Source: Cranoglanis bouderius (Eukaryota > Chordata > Actinopteri > Siluriformes > Cranoglanididae). From it: a DNA stretch of 64,000 nt. Below the pieces are notes generated by a model that worked only from the letters and a program-made list of their open reading frames with translations, had not been told where the DNA came from and did not search any database. Location: NCBI GenBank assembly GCA_023630585.1, contig CM042546.1, forward strand, positions 14,130,310-14,194,309, written 5' to 3'. The position numbers were made by a program, and so were the translations under genes. Shown piece by piece: positions 57,017 to 64,000 of this stretch; position 1 is the stretch's first letter, and every line of letters begins with the position of its first letter.

Positions 57017-57368
57017 CATATAAATATATTTTGTTACGTGTACCCAGTTTTTATTATTTTTAACAACTTATTTTAAAAAGTGCATATTATACAGTATATT
57101 GGACACAAAATGGATTTATAGGAATGAGTGAAGTGTATAGTATTTGTATTCTGTGTGTTTTGCTTTCCAAGCATGTGTGTGTATATGTGTGTATCTATGT
57201 GTTATAATTCAGCTCATCTCTAAACTTTTTTGAGTCTGGAGGCCCAGTTAGTCAATCCATGAATATTTCTCTCTGACGTTTCCTCTTCCTTATTACCATG
57301 GTTATGATTAGGTTCATTTCAGTTGCTGAAAACAGCAGGGGGTTGAGCCATTTAGCCAGCTGTGTGAA

Positions 57369-57397
<29 letters not shown>
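57369..57397. repeat. (TG)n microsatellite
   Basis: About 14 TG units. Confidence 0.95.
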
Positions 57398-57399
<2 letters not shown>

Positions 57400-58176
57400 G
57401 CTCTACTGTCAGTCACTGTGTGTATGCTTTGTTTTCAGCTGTGAGTAAGTCGGAATGCAAAGAAAGGCATGATGCTGCATTTACCCGTTCGGTTCGTCAC
57501 GGCTTTTGAGCTCCTTATTGAAGGCTGAAATGATTCAGTGACTTCGGCCAGCTCTGGCTAATAACACTTTGAACTCTTTAGAAAATAAGCCTTTTGATTT
57601 TTATTTAACTCTTACGGTGCGTTCCAGTTCAGTCAATTTCCAACTTATCAGCTCTCTCGTAATAGAGAACCAGCAACTGGTCTAAGCAAATTCTGCATGT
57701 GCTGCTTTTGCAAATTTTAAAATAACAAATTTATCTTTACCGAAATTTTAACCACACCCATGAACTAGAGCTTTCTGTGTATTGTTCTGATGGATGTATG
57801 ATTGGCTGGAGTGTTCCTGTATCATGGTTCAGTTCTACTACTGTCTGTAGTTAATATTTCATCATTCATCATGAATGAATACAAATCTGACAGATTACAT
57901 TATTGTTCACTAATAAGTGGAAAAAGTTTGTTCTTAATGACTGATATAATGGTGTCATAGTACTAGTACTGTACTTCTAGTTGGAGTAATTATTAAATAT
58001 AGTAATATACAGTAGTACTTATTAAAACAATACTATATATTTGTCTGAAATTCAGGAAAATGAAATGGTGTGAAGTTAACCTCAGATTTCTAGAAGTTTT
58101 ATAGAAACTAATCTCTTAGTTTTCTTGAAAATCTCAAAAGTTTGCTGTCTTTTTTTTAATTTATTTATTTTTTTAG

Positions 58177-58249
58177 GATGAGAATGACAATCCTCCAGAG
58201 TTCAGCCAATCCTCGTACATCGTACGGATCTCCGAGAACATGGTTGCAG
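58177..58249 (+). CDS. cdh23: cdh23 window exon 9: EC6-EC7 linker
   Basis: The acceptor follows a T-rich tract (...tttttttag) and the donor is GCAG/gtacgt. The length is 73 nt, 24 codons plus one base. The product is the linker DENDNPPEF followed by the EC7 start ending SENMVA and a split glycine codon. The residue pattern and phase match the flanking exons. Confidence 0.95.
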
Positions 58250-59430
58250 GTACGTTTAGAGAACAAGCTTTAAAGGAATTTTTTTGGATGTGGAACTCTG
58301 CTCAAGTGGCAAATTTCACCATGAGTGTTTCTTCCTTTCCTTCCCTACTAATGGGCCTTCGATAATTCTCTTGTTCCCAGTTCTCATCCGTTTTCACTGC
58401 ACGGCTACACATTTGCATAGTCATCATGGCTACTACGACACAGCGGCTATTAGAAGTGCAAACAATTTGAATCTTTCCAAATTGTATTGTTTGTTTTGCT
58501 CAAATTGCTGCGTGCCTTTTGGGAATAAACAGTTCGGTATGAATGTTGAATTCGAGGGAAATGTGGATATATGGAATTGCTGTGTAAATGTCCAGGTGCT
58601 GTTATGGGACTCCGGTCAGAAATAACTGTATGCAGATGCAATGATGAGGCTGCGGTTTTACCCGTTTCAGGTCCATTTTTCAATTTGAGTCAAAAATCTG
58701 CAGCTGTCAATCTGCGAGTACAATTATATTACAGTAACAAGTCGATTACAACTCAAAGATTTCAGCTACAATTCACAATGTTCACACACAGACTGTGAAC
58801 TGACTACGAGTTTGTAAACAAAATCTGGCAGCGGGAAAAGTTTTGCATCGTTTAACTTTATGCAAATTAGCTCAACAGTCGTGTTGCACTTAACCAATCA
58901 GAAGATGGCTTCACAATGGGAAAAACTTTTAATTTGCCATAACCAAATGCCCATCAGCAGTGGCAATAAATTATGCCAGTGAACATGTAGTGTATATTAT
59001 ACAGCTGACAACTTTTCAGTTATGTAGTGAAATTTTTTTTTTTGCACGGATAAACAATATCCTCGATCTGGTGCCATTATATTAAGTCACTGCAGTTATT
59101 AATCGTCACTGGTGACATAAGTACGGGAGGTTACACGTGTGACAAATTTCCATTAAAATTTCCATTATTTTCCAAGGTGGCTTCACCAGCATCTCAAAGC
59201 ACACATCATTAATCTCACCAGAATCATTAAATCAATTTTTCTGGTAAAATTATTTTACAGGTGTAACTCCATGGATACATCTAAATTATCCACAAGAAAA
59301 TAGAATTTACAAGTAAATGAACATGTTATAGAGTGTGGAGGGAAACTCTACAGGTGCTGGTTGAAATGGCGGCTGATTTGAACTTTGACTTTGGAAAAAG
59401 TTTGTGATTTCAGAATGAGTTTTTTAAATA

Positions 59431-60822
59431 CAGTGGGGGGAAAAAAGTATTTGATCCCCTGCTGATTTTGTACGTTTGCCCACTGACAAAGAAATGATCA
59501 GTCTATAATTTTAATGGTAGGTGTATTTTAACAGTGAGAGACAGAATAACAACAAAAAAAATCCAGAAAAACGCATTTCAAAAAAGTTATAAATTGATTT
59601 GTATTTTAATGAGAGAAATAAGTATTTGACCCCTTCGACTTAGTACTTGGTGGCAAAACCCTTGGTGGCAATCACAGAGGTCAGACGTTTCTTGTAGTTG
59701 GCCACCAGTTTTGCACACATCTCAGGAGGGATTTTGTCCCACTCCTCTCCAAGTCATTAAGGTCATTTTCAATGCCCTGGCTGAGGGAAGGAGGTTCTCA
59801 CCCAAGATTTGACGGTACATGGCCCCGTCCATCGTCCCTTTGATGCGGTGCACTTGTCCTGTCCCCTTAGCAGAAAAACACCCCCAAAGCATAATGTTCC
59901 CACCTCCATGTTTGATGGTGGGGATGGTGTTATGACTTGGGGTCATAGGCAGCATTCCTCCTCCTCCAAACACGGCGAGTTGATTTGATGCCAAAGAGAT
60001 CTGACCACACCTGACCACAACACTTTCACCCAGTTCTCCTCTGAATCATTCAGGTAAACTTCAGATGGGCCTGTACATGCGCTTTCTTGAGCAGGGGGAC
60101 CTTGAGGGCGCTGCAGGATTTCAGTCCTTCACGGCGTAGTGTGTTACCAATTGTTTTCTTGGTGACTATGGTCCCAGCTGCCTTGAGATCATTAACAAGA
60201 TCCTCCCGTGTAGTTCTGGGCTGATTCCTCACCGTTCTCATGATCATTGAAACTCCAAGAGGTGAGATCTTGTATGGAGCCCCAGACCGAGGGAGACTGA
60301 CAGTTTCTTCCATTTGCGAATAATCGCACCAACTGTTGTCACCTTCTCACCAAGCTGCTTGGTGATGGTCTTGAAGCCCATTCCAGCCTTGTGTAGGTCT
60401 ACAATCTTGTCCCTGACATCCTTGGACAGCTCTTTGTTCTTGGCCATGGTGGAGAGTTTGGAATCTGATTGATTGATTGCTTCTGTGGACAGGTGTCTTT
60501 TTACAGGTAACAAACTGAGATTAGGAGCACTCCCTTTAAGAGAGTACTCCTAATCTTAGCTCATTACCTGTGTAAAAGACACCTGGGAGCCAGAAATCTT
60601 GCTGATTTATAGGGGATCAAATACTTCATTCATACTTCATACCCTCATTAAAATGCAAATCAATTTATAACTTTTTTGAAATGCGTTTTTTGGATTTTTT
60701 TTGTTGTTATTCTGTCTCTCACTGTTAAAATACACCTACCATTAAAATTATAGACTGATCATTCCTTTGTCAGTGGGCAAACGTACAAAATCAGGAGGGG
60801 ATCAAATACTTCCCCACCCCCG
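59431..60822 (-). mobile_element. Tc1-like transposon, sister copy of 49680-52911
   Basis: Left end TA/cagtggggggaaaaaagtat. The right end is worn (cccccgta instead of cccactgta). Arms match the 49680 element over about 200 bp. It keeps the empty site for the 1.73-kb insertion (about 60385-60400) and the palindrome at 60490-60590. Confidence 0.92.
59650..60447 (-). pseudogene. Tc1-like transposase, broken sister copy
   Basis: Start ATG at 60447 (MAKNKELSKDVRDKIVDLHK). The helix-turn-helix region and the RSGAPYKISPLGV hinge are readable, with a small deletion between them. The first catalytic D block is mutated, KHGGGNIMLWGCFSAKGTG is intact, and the second-D block is deleted just after SARALKM. 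Confidence 0.88.
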
Positions 60823-61499
60823 TAGGTAACTCCAATGACATGACAAAGCAGGGAGAAAAGTCCTTTTGAAATGATTTATATTATTAAAAGCATATTTTAT
60901 TCTGCTAAATCCTACACAATAATAAAGAGCGAAACCATTTTTACTGCTTAGGAACCTCGTGATAACCTTGTCATGTGAGTGAAGGAGCAGGTTTGTAACC
61001 TTATTCTGAGCAGAACTCATCTATACACTGTCAGTTTCAGTACAGAGCACTTGTGGTGTCCAAAAACATTTTCACCCCTGGACACGCCCCTGTGAACGAA
61101 CTGAGCGTGTGAATAATAACTCTCAAGTGTCACACGGGAACATGAGAAGTCGTGTCTGATGACTTTAGACAGGAAATGAATGTCACGCACTCTTGCGCAC
61201 TGTTTCTGCGCTCGTCTACCCTCTTCTGTCTTCACTGTCACCGTGGACACGGCTTTGTCTGCTCCTCCTCTTGCCCCGGCTCACTTCCTTTTTTTTCCTT
61301 CAGTGCTCACATCATTTGATGTGGGTTGGCTGCGTTGTGTTTTGGGTGAGAGGTCCACTCAGATTGAGTGTTCAGCTCGAGAGACGCTCGTCATTCGTAT
61401 GCATTTATTCATTCGATGCCTTTTGTCCCAGACAATAGATCTGTCTCCAACTGCCTGAGAAAATTACACTGATACTGGACAGTGTCTGCCAAAGGCCCA

Positions 61500-61500
61500 C

Positions 61501-61540
<40 letters not shown>

Positions 61541-61744
61541 TGAGACTGTGTGTGCTCTGTTGTTATTTCTCTTTTTGAGGACCAACTCTACAAACAATGA
61601 GAAGAAAATGTGTGTCAATATACAGGTGTGTGGGATTCCATGTGGGATTCAGTGTGTGTGTGTTTGTGTGTGTGTGTATTCTGCATTTTCTCTCTTTGTA
61701 TGGATCCAAATTCCCCCCAAAAGTGTGTGTGTGTTTGTGTGTTT

Positions 61745-61791
<47 letters not shown>

Positions 61792-61967
61792 ATGTATTCT
61801 GCATTTTCTCTCTTTGTAGAGAGTGTGTGTCCCCAAAAGTAAGTGTGTGTGTGTGTGTGTGTGTGTACATTTATTTGTTTGTTTGTTTAAACAATGACAA
61901 GAAAATGTGTGTATTATGCATTTTCTCTCCTTGTAGAGATCCACATTCTCCCCAAAAGTGTGTGTGT

Positions 61968-62034
<67 letters not shown>

Positions 62035-62091
62035 TCTGCATTTTCTCCCTTTGTAGGGCTCCAAATTCCCCCCAAAAGTGTGTGTGTGTTT

Positions 62092-62148
<57 letters not shown>

Positions 62149-62290
62149 CTGCATTTTCTCTCTTTGTAGGGATCCAAATTCCCCCCAAAAGTGTAAGTGT
62201 GTGTGTGCTGTATGCATTCTGCATTTTCTCTCTTTGTAGAGAGTGTGTGTCCCCAAAAGTAAGTGTGTGTGTGTGTGTGCGCACTATTTT
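61500..62290. repeat. compound minisatellite: 6 core units with (GT)n spacers
   Basis: Core units attctgcattttctctcttt-gta-(g/a)... ccccaaaagtg start near 61678, 61796, 61913, 62033, 62147 and 62216 (spacing 118, 117, 120, 114, 69), each followed by a GT array of varying length. Units 2 and 6 share a variant core, suggesting segmental duplication. The array explains open frames of 286 and 213 residues on opposite strands, which are artefacts. Confidence 0.93.
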
Positions 62291-62397
62291 ACTATATTAC
62301 TGGAAGTGTGAGATGCTGTGGGACCATATTTTCACACATTGAAGACGTTTGTGTGCAAGTGTGTGAGTGACGTGCATGTGCGCGTGTACACGCTGAA

Positions 62398-62470
62398 GTG
62401 TGTGTGTGTGTGTGTGTGTGTGAGGTGTTGTGGTGGTGTGTGTGTGAGGTGTTGTGGTGGTGTGTGAGCT
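62398..62470. repeat. GT array with duplicated gaggtgttgtggtggtg unit
   Basis: Two tandem copies of gtgtgaggtgttgtggtggt follow a GT array. Confidence 0.85.
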
Positions 62471-62780
62471 CATGGTGGCTTGTCTCGTTTGGACTCTAGC
62501 CGTATTGATCAGAGCTAGTGCTTGGCTTGCTGCCTATCTCGCTCTCTGCCAAGCTCCCTGATAATCCTAAAATCCATAAACACTCTCGGCGCCTGACTCA
62601 TCAATGCAGCTCCGAGTCGCGATTTACTTCATCTGCTTTTAGGATTCTGTCATTTCTGCTGTGTGTTTGTGCACAGGGCATCATTCTGTCATTCTCTGTC
62701 TCACTCTATCTCTATTATCTGCTGTCGTTATTGGCTGCACTCCCATAAACTCATTATCAGTCAGAATGGTTCTACAATAG

Positions 62781-62794
62781 TCTCTCTCTCTCTT

Positions 62795-62834
<40 letters not shown>
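62781..62834. repeat. (CT)n microsatellite forming a splice acceptor tract
   Basis: About 25 CT units with one G, running into the exon 10 acceptor cttag. Confidence 0.95.
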
Positions 62835-62835
<1 letters not shown>

Positions 62836-62836
62836 G

Positions 62837-62953
62837 GGGCGACTGTGTTATTTGTGACAGCGACAGATTTGGATGCATCCAGAGAATTTGGCCAGGCCTC
62901 ACTCATCTACTCACTGCAGGGCCCCTCTGAGTTCAGACTAAACACACGCTCAG
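62837..62953 (+). CDS. cdh23: cdh23 window exon 10: first half of EC7
   Basis: The acceptor ends a roughly 50-bp CT microsatellite (...ctctcttag) and the donor is TCAG/gtgaac. The length is 117 nt: two bases finishing the split Gly codon, 38 codons and one base of the next codon. It encodes ATVLFVTATDLD with the EC7 calcium motif, then SREFGQASLIYSLQG and RLNTRS. No following cdh23 exon is visible in the remaining 1.05 kb. Confidence 0.95.
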
Positions 62954-64000
62954 GTGAACACACACATACACACGTATACACACATATACACACGTGATTA
63001 AAGCTGGAAGGGAAGTGAGATAGACACGCATAGGTATGTATCTAATTAAAGAAGCAGTTTGGAATTTTTTTTTTTTTTCTGGAAAACGTCTCGTCCTTTC
63101 CCTGATCTGACCCCACGTTTGCTTCATAGATGACCTTTTTCAGGAAACGGGTTTAATATGAAAAGCTTTGTTCTGGCTTCTGGGCTAACCCCCCCCCCCC
63201 CCCAAAAAAAAAAAAAAAAAAGGTGCGGATTTATGTTCACTAACATCATCATGTTCAGTAACATCATCGGCTGCAAGGCAAATGTGCTTACCATAATACA
63301 CCACTGTTTCCATAGTAACAGCTAATTCACAGGGACTTGATTCACACAAGGCAAATCTAAGCCTAATAATAAACAGATTAATAATTTTAAGTAAGACATA
63401 ATATCATCATTGATTTTCTGTAAGGACATTTATGGAAGGAGTCTCCAGTGTCAGCACTTTGTAACAGTCAGAGGTAAAGCTGTCACTTTGAGGTTTTCTA
63501 CCGCAGGAACATCTTCATCTTCAATTTTTGTTTTATCACTTTTTTTTTCACATTCATAATGTATATAGTATGTGTATAGAAAAAAAAAGGTCAGGGGTCA
63601 TACCCCATACGTTCTGTGAACATACTGGATGTTTGGACCCCCAAGATAAAAAAACACACAAGTTTTATTTAGCCATTAAATGTGGTATAATAATTACATA
63701 ATAATATCAATGATCATAATTTGTATTCTGATAACCACTAAAAACGCTGTATTATGGGATGTGAAATCAGGTTGTGACTATCTCTGTGATCTGGTACCAT
63801 TTGAACACAACTTTTTTTTTTTTTTTCCTTAAGGGTGCCCTTGCTACCATCTTAAAGGCCAATCCAATACTTTCTAAGCTGAAGCAAACTTTGTTACAAA
63901 ATGCCTTTCATTAGATTTTGTTCAATTGCGTTTTGTTAGAGGCCCAAGGGATTATTGTGAACAGGAGTATAGATTTAGGAGAAGAACATACCCAGAAGGC
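62954..64000 (+). other. cdh23 intron after window exon 10 (partial)
   Basis: Contains a C13 then A-rich run (63190-63221), an R1 repeat fragment (63425-63530) and otherwise undefined AT-rich DNA. No further cdh23 exon seen. Confidence 0.8.
63425..63530. repeat. dispersed repeat R1 fragment
   Basis: acatttatggaaggagtctc, cagtgtcagcactttg and aacagtcagaggtaaagctg match 11940-12470. Confidence 0.7.

Larger units (their letters stand above)
58250..62836 (+). other. cdh23 intron between window exons 9 and 10
   Basis: About 4.6 kb. Nothing definable in 58260-59430. A Tc1-like element (59431-60822) and a compound GT minisatellite (61500-62290) follow. The stretch 60830-61490 is single-copy with scattered CpGs and no clear function. 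A CT microsatellite (62781-62834) forms the acceptor tract. Confidence 0.85.

Noticed and set aside
61482..62342. 286-residue + strand open frame rich in Cys/Val
   Set aside because: It is the GT minisatellite translated. A comparable frame exists on the other strand and no domain is present.

Overview
The window is vertebrate, and almost certainly teleost, nuclear DNA. It is AT-rich, very rich in AC/GT, GA/CT and AT microsatellites, and full of the Tc1/mariner relics, hAT elements, MITEs and tRNA- and 5S-derived SINEs typical of fish. The repeat set (a tRNA-derived SINE with a GGTAGCTCAGTGG head, a V-SINE-like element, many Tc1-like lineages) fits an otophysan fish and suggests a catfish. 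The species cannot be fixed from sequence alone.

Only one real protein-coding gene is visible. It is on the + strand and covers the middle of cadherin-23 (cdh23), the hair-cell tip-link cadherin. Ten exons (4908-5020, 9073-9261, 21329-21478, 24157-24315, 45607-45671, 45768-46005, 53613-53718, 54025-54152, 58177-58249, 62837-62953) join without a frame break. Together they give 1338 nt (about 446 codons), running from the second half of extracellular cadherin repeat EC3 through EC4, EC5 and EC6 into the start of EC7. Every junction has AG/GT ends and matching phase. The 5' exons (signal peptide, EC1-2) and 3' exons (rest of EC7 to EC27, membrane segment, tail) lie outside the window.

The rest is intron. 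Bases 1-4907 hold a MITE, a dispersed repeat split by a second MITE, and homeodomain-site-rich candidate regulatory sequence. Introns 1 and 2 (5021-9072, 9262-21328) hold microsatellites, a purine-rich long-period satellite, three Tc1/mariner copies and several candidate regulatory blocks. The 21-kb intron 4 (24316-45606) holds a V-SINE, a 5S-derived SINE, a hAT element nested inside a Tc1-like element, palindromic repeats and a long purine tract. Introns 6-9 hold five more Tc1-like copies, one carrying a 1.73-kb insertion with TG...CA ends, a 430-bp AT microsatellite and a compound minisatellite whose units look like splice acceptors. No transposase reading frame is intact.

No new multi-gene system was found. 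The most useful observations are three nested insertions whose pre-insertion sites survive in related copies within the same window, a conserved hairpin upstream of a Tc1-like transposase, and several candidate cis-regulatory blocks inside cdh23.
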